A DNA stretch of 64,000 nucleotides from Endobacterium cereale. Lineage in GTDB: Bacteria > Pseudomonadota > Alphaproteobacteria > Rhizobiales > Rhizobiaceae. Of the stretch, positions 53,086 through 61,732 are shown piece by piece. Both the position numbers and the translations under genes were made by a program. The DNA is taken from NCBI RefSeq assembly GCF_009617585.1, contig NZ_WIXI01000041.1:1-64000 (forward strand), read 5' to 3'. The notes under the pieces are model-generated. The model did no database searches. It saw nothing but the letters and a program-made list of their open reading frames with translations, and was not told the DNA's origin. Numbering within the stretch: the first letter of the stretch is position 1; every line of letters starts with the position of its first letter.

Positions 53086-53452
53086 CTGCGCCATCCTTTG
53101 TCCCCGAGGAAGGCGTTAGAGTAAGCTCTCCCGGCACGCCGACTGACGCGCCCGTTGCCCCAAAGAGGCCGACAATGGTCGTCGCGCCGAGCAGAATACC
53201 GGCAACAAGCACGACGTAGACAAGCCTGCGTGCGAAATCATTCAACTCGCCGCCGAAGATCAGCATCCCGCCGGCAATCGCGACCGCGGCCAGCGCGATA
53301 TACCCGGCGACCGGACCGGTGATGGATTCCTGGATCTGTTCAAGCGGCCCTTCCCAGGGCAGGCTGCTGCCGGAACTTGCCAGTGCCGGAGCAACTGACA
53401 GCAGAATGATCGGGACCGTTGAGAATAAAGCGAACCATTTTTTATGCGACAT
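53078..53452 (-). CDS. trbC: TrbC prepilin (VirB2-like)
   Basis: 124 residues. The signal part is [24 protein letters not shown], followed by [65 protein letters not shown], a two-helix pilin. TraF should trim and circularise it. An adjacent ATG at 53455 is equally in frame; GGAGGCAC fits 53452 better by spacing. It overlaps the trbB end. Confidence 0.92.
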   Translation of the reverse strand: MSHKKWFALFSTVPIILLSVAPALASSGSSLPWEGPLEQIQESITGPVAGYIALAAVAIAGGMLIFGGELNDFARRLVYVVLVAGILLGATTIVGLFGATGASVGVPGELTLTPSSGTKDGADG

Positions 53453-54419
53453 CATGTGCCTCCTGTTCTTCCGTTGGTTCGTCCGACTGGATGTCGTATT
53501 GGCCATGGGCAAAGCGTTCGACATGGATGACGTCGCGCACGCGCCGCCCTCGCGGTGTCCTTTCAATCGAGATAACAAGATCGACGGCTTCGCCGATCAC
53601 CTCGCGCATCGGCTGCTGGCTCGCCTCGGCCGTGAGCTGCTCGAGCCGCCTCAGGGCGGAGGTGGCAGTATTCGAGTGGATGGTCGCAACGCCGCCAGGA
53701 TGGCCGGTGTTCCAGGCCTTCAGAAGGGTGAGTGCGGCGCCGTCGCGAACCTCGCCAACGATGATCCGATCCGGCCGCAGGCGCATCGTGCTCTTGAGGA
53801 GCCTCGGCATGTCGATCGTGTCGCTGGTGTGAAGCAATACCGCGTTGTCGGCGGTGCACTGGATTTCGGCCGTGTCCTCCAGGATGACGAGCCTGTCCAT
53901 CGGCGCGTTGTTGACGATCTCGTCAATGACGGCATTGGCAAGCGTAGTTTTCCCTGAACCGGTGCCGCCGGAAATGATGATGTTGAGCCGCGCCGCGATC
54001 GCACTGCGAATGGTTCGGGCCTGGCTTGCGGACATCACGCCGGTGCGCACATAGTCATCCAGTGGCATCATTCGAGACGCCCGGCGCCGGATCGAGAACG
54101 CAGGCTTGGCCACGATCGGCGGCAGCAGGCCCTCGAACCGGTGTCCGCCGATCGGCAGTTCGCCGGAGATGATGGGCTGGTCGGTATCGACTTCCGACTG
54201 CAGTGCATGCGCGACCGTGCCGATGACCATCTCTGCAGCGGCCGCCGACATCTCGCCAATGGCAGCGACGCCTTGACCAAGTCGTTCGATGAAGAGTTTG
54301 CCGTCCGGGTTGAGCATGATCTCGACGACACTGACGTCATCGAGTGCTGCGCAAAGCTGATCGCCAAGGGCTTCCTGGAGTTTACGCACGAGGCGTGGAT
54401 GAGAGCGAAGCTGGGTCAT
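53442..54419 (-). CDS. trbB: TrbB ATPase (VirB11-like)
   Basis: 325 residues (Ti TrbB 323). Walker [21 protein letters not shown] (~155), the Asp box [10 protein letters not shown], Walker [34 protein letters not shown]. Hexameric traffic ATPase at the base of the secretion channel. It starts twelve bases after traI and is the first trb gene. Confidence 0.95.
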   Translation of the reverse strand: MTQLRSHPRLVRKLQEALGDQLCAALDDVSVVEIMLNPDGKLFIERLGQGVAAIGEMSAAAAEMVIGTVAHALQSEVDTDQPIISGELPIGGHRFEGLLPPIVAKPAFSIRRRASRMMPLDDYVRTGVMSASQARTIRSAIAARLNIIISGGTGSGKTTLANAVIDEIVNNAPMDRLVILEDTAEIQCTADNAVLLHTSDTIDMPRLLKSTMRLRPDRIIVGEVRDGAALTLLKAWNTGHPGGVATIHSNTATSALRRLEQLTAEASQQPMREVIGEAVDLVISIERTPRGRRVRDVIHVERFAHGQYDIQSDEPTEEQEAHDVA

Positions 54420-54430
54420 CACTTTCTCTT

Positions 54431-55057
54431 TCACGCGGCTCGGCTGGAAGACTGAGAAAAGCTGGAGCGGTAGGCTTCCGGCTGAAGAGCCGACAGCAGG
54501 TTGTCGGTGGCCGGAAGTATGCCGGCGACAGCCATTGTCACCCCGATTTGTTTCGGTGGGCCCAAGCGCTGCAGCGGCCATCCGACACGAGAAAGGATCC
54601 GCTCGAAGCGAAGATCGGTGACGGTCACGATTTCCGTGTAGCCGTTGATCAACGACCATTCGATGATGCCGGCAAACATCGTCAAGGTCGTTTCGTGGAT
54701 CGAACCGCTACCCCTTCCCTCCTCGCAATTGGTATTCACGCAAAAGCGCGAACTTTCGATCATCGCAGGATGGGCGTGCAAAGTGCCGTTCGGTAGCAAG
54801 GTGGAGAAGACATCTCGGACCATGGTCGGCCCAAGGGCGGGCAGAAGGCGCGCGCACGCCAGAACTCGCTCTGCGTCATCGAGGGCAAGAACGTATGTTG
54901 GGTCAAGCTCGTCGAAGCGATCGAACTCAAGGCCATCTTTCACCGCGACGTCCCAACCAAGTCGGGTCGAGAACACATCCGCTCGCAGTTGGTACTGTTG
55001 GCGCAGAAGGACCGTTTGCGATGGCCCCTGTGATTTCGAAATTGCGATGATTTGCAT
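54431..55057 (-). CDS. traI: TraI, N-acyl-homoserine lactone synthase (LuxI family)
   Basis: 208 residues. LuxI residues are present: LRADVFSTRLGWDVAVKDGLEFDRFDELDPTYVLAL (Arg, Phe, Trp, Asp set), ACARLLPALGPTMVRDVF, AMIESSRFCV (Glu, Arg), TLTMFAGIIEWSLINGYTEIVTVTDLRFERIL. Very like Ti TraI, so a 3-oxo-C8-type AHL is expected but not proven. ATG 55057 follows GAGGAGTGTCCGCC; the GTG three codons upstream lies inside that site. First gene of the traI-trb operon, divergent from repA. Confidence 0.95.
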   Translation of the reverse strand: MQIIAISKSQGPSQTVLLRQQYQLRADVFSTRLGWDVAVKDGLEFDRFDELDPTYVLALDDAERVLACARLLPALGPTMVRDVFSTLLPNGTLHAHPAMIESSRFCVNTNCEEGRGSGSIHETTLTMFAGIIEWSLINGYTEIVTVTDLRFERILSRVGWPLQRLGPPKQIGVTMAVAGILPATDNLLSALQPEAYRSSFSQSSSRAA

Positions 55058-55120
55058 GGCGGACACTCCTCGTCGTTTTCGTCGACGAGAAGGTCATCAT
55101 AAAAAGATTGCCTCTGTGAA

Positions 55121-55136
55121 TTGCAGAATTCTGTAT
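55121..55136. promoter_or_regulatory. Candidate tra box upstream of traI
   Basis: TTGCAGAATTCTGTAT contains the perfect dyad CAGAATTCTG, centred about 70 bases before the traI start. The AATTGCAGAATT part also appears at the oriT motif. TraR binding is inferred. Confidence 0.45.
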
Positions 55137-55209
55137 GCCTGAGTCGGGTGAGTCGCAGCGCACGGAGATCGATTGCCCACGCCGCCAGAGTTACGAACAG
55201 TTTTCGGGA

Positions 55210-55225
55210 GCAGAATTTACCCTAG
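55210..55225 (+). promoter_or_regulatory. 16-base motif shared with the oriT region
   Basis: GCAGAATTTACCCTAG, identical to the minus strand of 37039-37054. It lies in the traI/repA divergent region (55058-55439), which also holds the AT-rich repA promoter area and no gene. Confidence 0.45.
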
Positions 55226-55383
55226 AACAAAGGTAGACTCACCAAGCCGAAGAAAAGTCGCCAACTTGTTGTAATCTAACTTGTATTAGAAACTGTGTGG
55301 CATAATTTTTCTCATACGCCGGCCCGTCGCGTTAAGACTTTGTTAACCTTAAACTCCTTGTCACATCCTGCGAATTGTCGATA

Positions 55384-55394
55384 ATAACGGTTAT
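55384..55394. promoter_or_regulatory. Small dyad in the repA leader
   Basis: ATAACGGTTAT, a perfect 11-base dyad 45 bases before repA. It could be the RepA/RepB autoregulatory operator of the rep operon. Confidence 0.35.
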
Positions 55395-55439
55395 AGGGCG
55401 GACTAGGCCCGTAAATCGTTATCTGGATGTTTTTTGACA

Positions 55440-56648
55440 ATGAACGCTAATTCGATTCCTTCGGTGAAAATGCCGTTGCATTTCGAAGATCAGATCCTCG
55501 AACAGGGTGATTTGATATCGAAGAAGCTTCACCTGTTGAGCGTACAGGCATTCCCGCCGAATGCTCGAAAGAATCTGCGCGCCTTCACGCTGGCAGAGGT
55601 CGCAACTTACCTCAATGTGTCTCAAAGTACCCTTAAAAAGCTTCATCTTGAAGGCAAGGGCCCGTCGCCTCAGACATCATCGTCAGGTCGGCGAACCTAC
55701 ACTGCAGAACAGATGCTGGAGCTTCGACAGTACCTCGATCAAAACGGGCGATCTGAAAGCCGGATGTATGTTCCACACCGTCGCCCGGGTGAAAAGCTGC
55801 AGGTTATCGCTGTCGTCAATTTCAAGGGCGGATCTGGTAAGACCACGAGTGCCGCCCATTTGGCACAGTATCTGGCGCTGACCGGTCTTCGCGTCCTCGC
55901 GGTGGACCTCGATCCGCAGGCGTCTCTGTCATCTCTTTACGGTTTTCAGCCGGAACTCGATCAGGTTTCGTCGATCTACGACGCAATCAGGTATGATGAT
56001 TTAAAGAAACCGCTGTCAGAAATCATTCGACCGACCAATTTTCCTGGTCTGGACATCGTGCCTGCAAATCTCGAATTGCAGGAGTACGAGTACGACACGC
56101 CGCTCGCCATGTCGAACCGTTCGTCGAACGAAGGAAAGACCTTCTTCACCCGCATTTCGCGGGCATTGCAGGAGGTTGAAGCTCAATACGACGTGGTCGT
56201 CGTGGACTGCCCACCTCAGCTCGGCTATCTGACCATCACCGCATTGACCGCTGCCACCAGTGTTCTCATCACCATCCATCCGCAGATGCTGGACGTCATG
56301 TCGATGGGACAGTTTCTCTTGATGTTGGGCGGAATCCTGAAGCCTATCCGGGCAGCTGGCGCTGAAGTGAATCTCGAATGGTATCGCTACCTGATCACAC
56401 GATATGAGCCGACCGACGTGCCACAGTCCCAGATGGTCGGTTTCATGACGACCATGTTTAACGAGTTCATGCTCAAGAACCAGATGCTGAAATCGACGGC
56501 CATCTCAGATGCGGGCATCACGAAACAGTCTCTGTACGAGGTCGATAAGTCATCGATCAACCGCGGCACGTATGAGCGCGCGATTGAGTCGATGAATTCG
56601 GTTAACGGCGAAATCGCCTCTCTCATTCATGCATCGTGGGGGCGATGA
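55440..56648 (+). CDS. repA: RepA, plasmid partition ATPase (ParA family)
   Basis: About 402 residues. An N-terminal HTH-like region (FTLAEVATYLNVSQSTLKKLHLEGKG) precedes the deviant Walker A NFKGGSGKTTSAAHLAQYLA, VLAVDLDPQASLSSLYG and VVVVDCPPQLGYL. It moves plasmid copies with RepB/parS and represses the rep operon. ATG 55440 is used; TTG 55434 is also in frame and fits the spacing to TGGATG. Confidence 0.95.
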   Translation: MNANSIPSVKMPLHFEDQILEQGDLISKKLHLLSVQAFPPNARKNLRAFTLAEVATYLNVSQSTLKKLHLEGKGPSPQTSSSGRRTYTAEQMLELRQYLDQNGRSESRMYVPHRRPGEKLQVIAVVNFKGGSGKTTSAAHLAQYLALTGLRVLAVDLDPQASLSSLYGFQPELDQVSSIYDAIRYDDLKKPLSEIIRPTNFPGLDIVPANLELQEYEYDTPLAMSNRSSNEGKTFFTRISRALQEVEAQYDVVVVDCPPQLGYLTITALTAATSVLITIHPQMLDVMSMGQFLLMLGGILKPIRAAGAEVNLEWYRYLITRYEPTDVPQSQMVGFMTTMFNEFMLKNQMLKSTAISDAGITKQSLYEVDKSSINRGTYERAIESMNSVNGEIASLIHASWGR

Positions 56649-56650
56649 AG

Positions 56651-56662
56651 TGTCAGCTGACA
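56651..56662. promoter_or_regulatory. Candidate parS centromere site
   Basis: TGTCAGCTGACA, a perfect 12-base palindrome in the repA-repB gap with the CAGCTG centre usual for repABC parS. RepB should bind it. Confidence 0.55.
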
Positions 56663-56718
56663 AAATTGAAAATTCGGTTCGCGATTACAACCCTGTAAGC
56701 AATGATTGGAGCGCGTGA

Positions 56719-57699
56719 ATGGCCCGTAAAAACTTTCTCGCCGGTCTGAGCGACATCCCTGACACACAGGAAGCGACAACGCCAAGTTATCCGATGCGCG
56801 GCGCTTCAAAGACGATGATCCGCTCGCTTGATGAGATTGCAAAGCAGGCCGACAAGTTTCTTGAAGGCGAGGTAATCGTCGAGCTCGAGCCTGAACAGAT
56901 CGATGGCTCGTTCATCACTGACAGGCTCGAAGACGACGACGCTGAATTTGTTGCGTTGGTGGATGCAATCAGAGCGAACGGACAAAACACCCCGATACTT
57001 GTTCGACCTCACCAAAGTGAGGACGGTCGGTACCAGGTTGTGTTTGGTCACAGAAGGTGGCGAGCGGCGAAGTCGCTCGGGCTGAAAGTTCGTGCTGTCG
57101 TGAAGCCGATGGACGACCAGACGCACGTCATTGCCCAAGGCCAGGAAAATTCTGCGCGAGCAAATCTGTCGTTCATCGAACGTGCGATGTTCGCCAGGGG
57201 TCTGGAAGAGAAAGGTTACGGACGCGAGGTCATCTCCACAGCCCTGTCGGCGAATGCCTCGTCACTTTCAAAAATGATGTCTGTGACGGAGCGTATTCCT
57301 GGGCAGCTTATCAGATTGATCGGCCCCTCCCCTGCCATCGGGCGTGAGCGCTGGATCGAGCTGTCATTGCTGGTGGGAAAGTCGTCCAATTCCGAAAAAG
57401 TCGATTCAGTTACACAAAAGACGGCATTTGCCGATCTCCCGTCGGATGAAAGGTTTTCAACGCTCTACGAAGCGTTGAACAAATCTGCTCGGCCGGTGAA
57501 GAAAACTGATCTGTCGACAAGCAAACAGACGTGGCAGCCAGCCGACAAGGCGGTGTCTGCTGAAATCACGAATTCCGGGAAGGCCTTTTCGCTGTCGATG
57601 AAAGCGAAAAACGCTAGCCGATTCGGAGATTACCTATCCTCCAGATTGGACGGCCTCTATGCCGAATTCCTGGAGAATGACCAGAAACACGGAGAATAA
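56719..57699 (+). CDS. repB: RepB, plasmid partition protein (ParB family)
   Basis: 326 residues: MARKNFLAGLSDI, ParB box (IRANGQNTPILVRPHQSEDGRYQVVFGHRRWRAAKSLGLKVRAVV), ENSARANLSFIERAMFARGLEEKGYGREVISTAL with the HTH. It binds parS and spreads along DNA. It lies 70 bases after repA and 156 before repC. Confidence 0.95.
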   Translation: MARKNFLAGLSDIPDTQEATTPSYPMRGASKTMIRSLDEIAKQADKFLEGEVIVELEPEQIDGSFITDRLEDDDAEFVALVDAIRANGQNTPILVRPHQSEDGRYQVVFGHRRWRAAKSLGLKVRAVVKPMDDQTHVIAQGQENSARANLSFIERAMFARGLEEKGYGREVISTALSANASSLSKMMSVTERIPGQLIRLIGPSPAIGRERWIELSLLVGKSSNSEKVDSVTQKTAFADLPSDERFSTLYEALNKSARPVKKTDLSTSKQTWQPADKAVSAEITNSGKAFSLSMKAKNASRFGDYLSSRLDGLYAEFLENDQKHGE

Positions 57700-57704
57700 A
57701 CCGC

Positions 57705-57761
57705 AAAAGAAAAAGGCCCCCAAACGACCTAAATCGTGGAAGCCTCTCTCGTATTCCTAGC
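57705..57761 (-). ncRNA. Counter-transcribed antisense RNA (ctRNA/RepE) of repC
   Basis: On the minus strand between repB and repC: TTGACT (57791-57796) and GATTCT (57768-57773) 17 bases apart form a promoter. The ~55-nt product ends in a stem AGGCTTCC / GGGGGCCT followed by TTTTTC. Position and design equal the copy-control RNAs of repABC plasmids, which block repC expression and define incompatibility. Confidence 0.7.
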
Positions 57762-57855
57762 AGATCGAGAATCGCATTTCCTCGAATCGTAGTCAAGAGT
57801 CTTAGGCATCGTTTTGGTGAGCGGATTTCTGTTGCCTAACTGAAGGCGAAGGAAA

Positions 57856-59073
57856 ATGCAGTCGGGATATGTAACGACGCCATTCGGGCGGCGATCGATG
57901 ACGCTTGCCTTGGTGCAGCGCCAGGTCGACACTGAACAAGCCAACAACAAGAGACCTGTCGAAAAATGGCGGGTATTTCGCGACGTGGGAGATGCGCGCG
58001 AACGTCTCGGTTTACAGGATCGGGCGCTGGCAGTGTTGAACGCTTTATTGTCGTTTTACCCGGCTGTAGAGCTGTCGGAAGACAACAATCTTGTCGTGTT
58101 CCCATCGAACGTGCAGCTCACCGCACGTGCGAATGGCATTTCGGGGACAACTCTGCGCAAGTGCCTGGCGAGCCTCGTCGATGCGGGTGTCATTATACGC
58201 AAGGACAGTCCTAACGGGAAACGATATGCCCGCAAGGGTTCCGGTGGATCGATTGAAGACGCCTACGGCTTTAGTCTAAGCCCCCTTTTGGCACGCGCAG
58301 CTGAGTTCGCCTCCCTTGCTCAAGAGGTCGCAGCGGAGCAAAGACGCTTCAGGATGATGAAGGATCGCTTGTCGGTCGTTCGACGTGATGTGCGAAAGCT
58401 GATTACAGCCGGCCTGGAAGAAGGGGTGCCAGGAAACTGGCAAGCTGTCGAGGATTGTTTCGTGGAAATCGTTTCGCGGATTCCTCGGCGCCCGAGCACC
58501 GCAGACATCCTCGATCGGTTGGACGAGATGACGCTTTTGCACGAAGAGGTCGTCAGCATCTTGGAAGATAACGATAATTCCAAAAAACCGGATAGCAATG
58601 CCATCGTATTTGGCTGCCACATACAGAATTCAAAATCCGAATCCTGCAATGAATCTGAACCTGCTCTGGAAAAAGTGCAGGGCGAAAAACCTGCGTCAAT
58701 CAACGAGCGTGAGCGGAAGAAGAAACCTCAGGTATTTCCGTTGTCGGTGGTTTTGGCAGGCTGCCCGGAGATCGCAGGCTTAGGACCGGCCGGTGGTGTT
58801 TCAAGTTGGCGCGAATTGATGTCCGCGGCGGTTACCGTTCGATCGATGCTGGGCATCAGCCCGTCCGCATACCAAGACGCCTGTGAAGTCCTGGGAGATG
58901 TGGAGACGGCTATCGCGGTAGCATGCATCTACGAACGCTCAAACCACATCACTTCGGCTGGGGGCTATCTCCGCAATCTCACCGACAAGGCGAAACGAGG
59001 AAAGTTCTCGCTCGGACCCATGCTATATGCCCTCGTGAGGCAAAGTTCGTCCACAATCGGGCGAAGAGCTTGA
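57856..59073 (+). CDS. repC: RepC, replication initiator
   Basis: 405 residues: TTPFGRRSMTLALVQRQ, KWRVFRDVGDARERLGLQDRALAVLNALLSFYP, LVVFPSNVQLTARANGISGTTLRKCLASLVDAGVI (winged-helix region), and the C-terminal PSAYQDACEVLGDVETAIAVACIYERS...AGGYLRNL. GAAGGCGAAGGAAA precedes the ATG. oriV of repABC plasmids usually lies inside repC; the AT-rich stretch around 58560-58640 is a candidate. Confidence 0.95.
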   Translation: MQSGYVTTPFGRRSMTLALVQRQVDTEQANNKRPVEKWRVFRDVGDARERLGLQDRALAVLNALLSFYPAVELSEDNNLVVFPSNVQLTARANGISGTTLRKCLASLVDAGVIIRKDSPNGKRYARKGSGGSIEDAYGFSLSPLLARAAEFASLAQEVAAEQRRFRMMKDRLSVVRRDVRKLITAGLEEGVPGNWQAVEDCFVEIVSRIPRRPSTADILDRLDEMTLLHEEVVSILEDNDNSKKPDSNAIVFGCHIQNSKSESCNESEPALEKVQGEKPASINERERKKKPQVFPLSVVLAGCPEIAGLGPAGGVSSWRELMSAAVTVRSMLGISPSAYQDACEVLGDVETAIAVACIYERSNHITSAGGYLRNLTDKAKRGKFSLGPMLYALVRQSSSTIGRRA

Positions 59074-59789
59074 GAATGAAAACTAAAATATGATAAGTAC
59101 ATGAAAAATATGAGGAAAATGCTTTTTTTGTCAGCAGACAACGTAAAAGGCTCCGTCGGATAGGAAGCATGTGGTGCCGAACCCGTGCGAACAATGCTCA
59201 TGGTCCCCTTCTGTCGCCTTGCGACTATTTCCATGGTGCCGGGGGCAACAATTTGGATCGTGAGCGTCTCCGAGAGGAAGCGGGATCCAGCGCCCTCGCC
59301 GATGTGCAACAAGCGGCATTTCGTTTATGAAGAGGTCCACCGCACGAGGACCAGATCATAAATTTCTCCAACTTCACAGAGCCGGATGAGACGTGCAATC
59401 TAGACAGACATTCACCGCAGCCCCTCCCCGATCTAGGGCAAGGCGGTGTTTCAGGCGTGCATCGTAAACATCATCCGAAGGTATCGGGTCAATGAGTCGA
59501 CGAAGACTTCTCGCGGATAAAATTCGGCCGTTTGTGGTTAGGCTAGACAATCTCGCAAGCCACATTCTGCACTGTCTTGGTTTAAGTGCAAAACCACATA
59601 TCTGTGCGACCTGACTAGGCGGAGTGAAAGAGGAGTTCTCACTGGGCCGAAGCTGATGGCACTGCTACGGACACAAGTCGGCATAGCACTTTCGCTGTCG
59701 AATATACCTTGCCTCGGGCTCCCGAGTGTTGCTGCCATGAAACCCGGTTGGCAGCTTTAAAGACGGACAGCGGCCGTCAGCGATGGTAC
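59074..59789. other. Intergenic region after repC, no gene
   Basis: About 715 bases. The first 60 are strongly AT-rich (TAAAATATGATAAGTACATG). After that there are only weak, short open frames with no start signals or families. No palindrome like the parS candidate was found. Confidence 0.45.
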
Positions 59790-61337
59790 CTAGTCTGTTG
59801 CCGATGTTTCGGTAGAGGCTCCGTAGGAAGGCAGTTTGCCCATCAGTCGAAAATGAACCCCATCTGGGCAGAAGTCATGAAGTACCGTCCCGCTGAAATA
59901 GGGGCCGACCATTTTGCCTATCAGCTTGGAGCCGAACCCCATTTTTGACGGTGGGATGACAACCGGACCGCCCTCTTCCACCCAAGTGAGTTCGAACTTC
60001 CCATCTTCGGCGACAGTCCATTCAATTTGGACATTTCCTTTTTCACCCGAAAGCGCTCCATACTTTGCCGCATTGGTTGCAAGCTCGTGGATGGCAAGGG
60101 AAAGACCGAGCGCTTGAGCTGCAGTCAAGTCTTGAGACGGGCCGCTGGACTTTATACGCAGTCCGCCCGGATCATGAGATAATAAGGCATTGTCGAGAAC
60201 GCTAATGATATCTGCCGAAGCACCTTCGGCTGATGTCAGGATATCCTGAGCCGTTGCCAAGGCCTTTACGCGCTTCGAGATCGACTCCCGCCCCTGCTCT
60301 AGGCTTGAGGCATTCCGGAGGGTTTGCGATACAATTGCCTCGACGATCGCCAATGTGTTCTTCATCCGGTGCGCTGCCTCGGAGATCACGTTTTTTCGAC
60401 GCTCATCCTCTTCCTTCTGGCTCGTCAAGTCCTTCGTTACGACCCCGAAGCCAACGATCGATCCATCGGAATTCTTCATCGGGAACATGCTATAGAGGGC
60501 CGGAAACAGGTCGCCTGTCTTGAAATTGCGCAGCCGCAGTTCTCGTTCGCAACTCTGGCCGGCTTTGATGAGCGGCTTGACGTCTTGGGCGAAGATCGCG
60601 CGATCACTCTCGGCGATGAACTCCTGCACGTTTTGCGGAATGGTGTCGGTGACTTCCAGTCCGACCAGAGCCCGCGCTGCATCATTGAGAAACACGACCT
60701 TCCCGAATGCGTCGGCCATACCGATGAAATCCGAAGCCTGGCGAACAACCATCTCGAATTTCGCTTTTTCGGCTTCGGCTGACTTTGCCCGAGCCAGCAG
60801 CTTTTGCTGCTCCGCTATCGTCTTGCGCAGTTCGAGATGTGCCATAGTCTGCCGGGCAAGAAACTGCAGCATCGAAACCTGCGCATCGGTGAACTCGCGC
60901 ACCCGATAGTCCAGGACACAGATGGTGCCGATCGGCAATCCCTCTTCGGTTTTCAGGAGCGCGCCGGCATAGGCGCGAAGAAAAGGCGCCTCGGTCACCA
61001 GTGGATTGCAGTCGAGACGAGGATCCTTGGTGGCATCCGGAATGACCATGACCTCGGCTTCAAGAAGCGCATGAGCGCAGATCGCGGTCTCAAGCGGAGT
61101 AGAGCGGACGCCGAGGCCGACTTCAGCCTTGAAGAACTGCCGGGTAGTGTCGACGAGATTGACGACGGCTATCGGCGCTCCGCAGATCTCGGATGCGACC
61201 CTCGCGAGTTCATCGAAGTCGGCTTCTCTTGGCGTATCGAGGACGTCGAAGCTGTGGAGTGCCTCCGATCGCTCGGTTTCGCTCCACGAACTGCGAGGAG
61301 CAAAAACTGTCTCGGGTTGAACGTCAGGCATCAGCAT
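59790..61337 (-). CDS. HWE-family sensor histidine kinase (GAF-PAS-HWE)
   Basis: 515 residues. A GAF domain (~25-175: DFDELARVASEICGAPIAVVNLVD, RAYAGALLKTEEGLPIGTICVLD) is followed by a PAS domain (~195-315: FEMVVRQASDFIGMADAFGKVVFLNDAARALVG) and an HWE kinase core: H box AAHRMKNTLAIVEAIVSQTLRN, N box LAIHELATNAAKYGAL, and a WVEEGGP motif. There are no membrane segments, so it senses a cytoplasmic signal. It is last in a three-gene unit with a response regulator and a second HWE kinase. Confidence 0.92.
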   Translation of the reverse strand: MLMPDVQPETVFAPRSSWSETERSEALHSFDVLDTPREADFDELARVASEICGAPIAVVNLVDTTRQFFKAEVGLGVRSTPLETAICAHALLEAEVMVIPDATKDPRLDCNPLVTEAPFLRAYAGALLKTEEGLPIGTICVLDYRVREFTDAQVSMLQFLARQTMAHLELRKTIAEQQKLLARAKSAEAEKAKFEMVVRQASDFIGMADAFGKVVFLNDAARALVGLEVTDTIPQNVQEFIAESDRAIFAQDVKPLIKAGQSCERELRLRNFKTGDLFPALYSMFPMKNSDGSIVGFGVVTKDLTSQKEEDERRKNVISEAAHRMKNTLAIVEAIVSQTLRNASSLEQGRESISKRVKALATAQDILTSAEGASADIISVLDNALLSHDPGGLRIKSSGPSQDLTAAQALGLSLAIHELATNAAKYGALSGEKGNVQIEWTVAEDGKFELTWVEEGGPVVIPPSKMGFGSKLIGKMVGPYFSGTVLHDFCPDGVHFRLMGKLPSYGASTETSATD

Positions 61338-61363
61338 TATCGTTCCGTTCGGTCGGCGGTGAT

Positions 61364-61732
61364 TTATGGGGTGACCTCAAGCTCGAGCAGGGTCGCTGCG
61401 AGTTGGTCTTCTGAGACTGGTTTGGAGAGAAAACGAGCGCCTGTGGGGAGGGTACCATCCAGTGGCTTGTAGCGTCCCGAGATCACAATGATCTTGCAGC
61501 CGGTCCAGCGAGCGGACGTGAGTTTGGCGAGCGCAATGCCATTCATCGATCCCGGCATGTCGATATCCGTCAAAAGCGCCTGCACCCCAGGTGCCTTTTC
61601 CAGCTCCATCAATGCTTCGTCGGCGTTGGCAGCTTCGATGACGGCAAAACCGCTGTCTGCCAAGACATCGGCAAGATCCATGCGGATGAGGCCATCATCC
61701 TCTACAAGAAGCACCGGTAGCTTTATCGACAT
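61364..61732 (-). CDS. Single-domain response regulator
   Basis: 122 residues, a lone receiver: VLLVEDDGLIRMDLADVLADSGF with the acidic pair, LLTDIDMPGSMNG with the phospho-Asp, IIVISGR with Thr/Ser position, and FLSKPVSEDQL with Lys. It has no output domain, so it probably acts as a phosphate shuttle or sink between the two flanking kinases. Its ATG directly follows the upstream kinase stop (TGAATG). Confidence 0.92.
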   Translation of the reverse strand: MSIKLPVLLVEDDGLIRMDLADVLADSGFAVIEAANADEALMELEKAPGVQALLTDIDMPGSMNGIALAKLTSARWTGCKIIVISGRYKPLDGTLPTGARFLSKPVSEDQLAATLLELEVTP

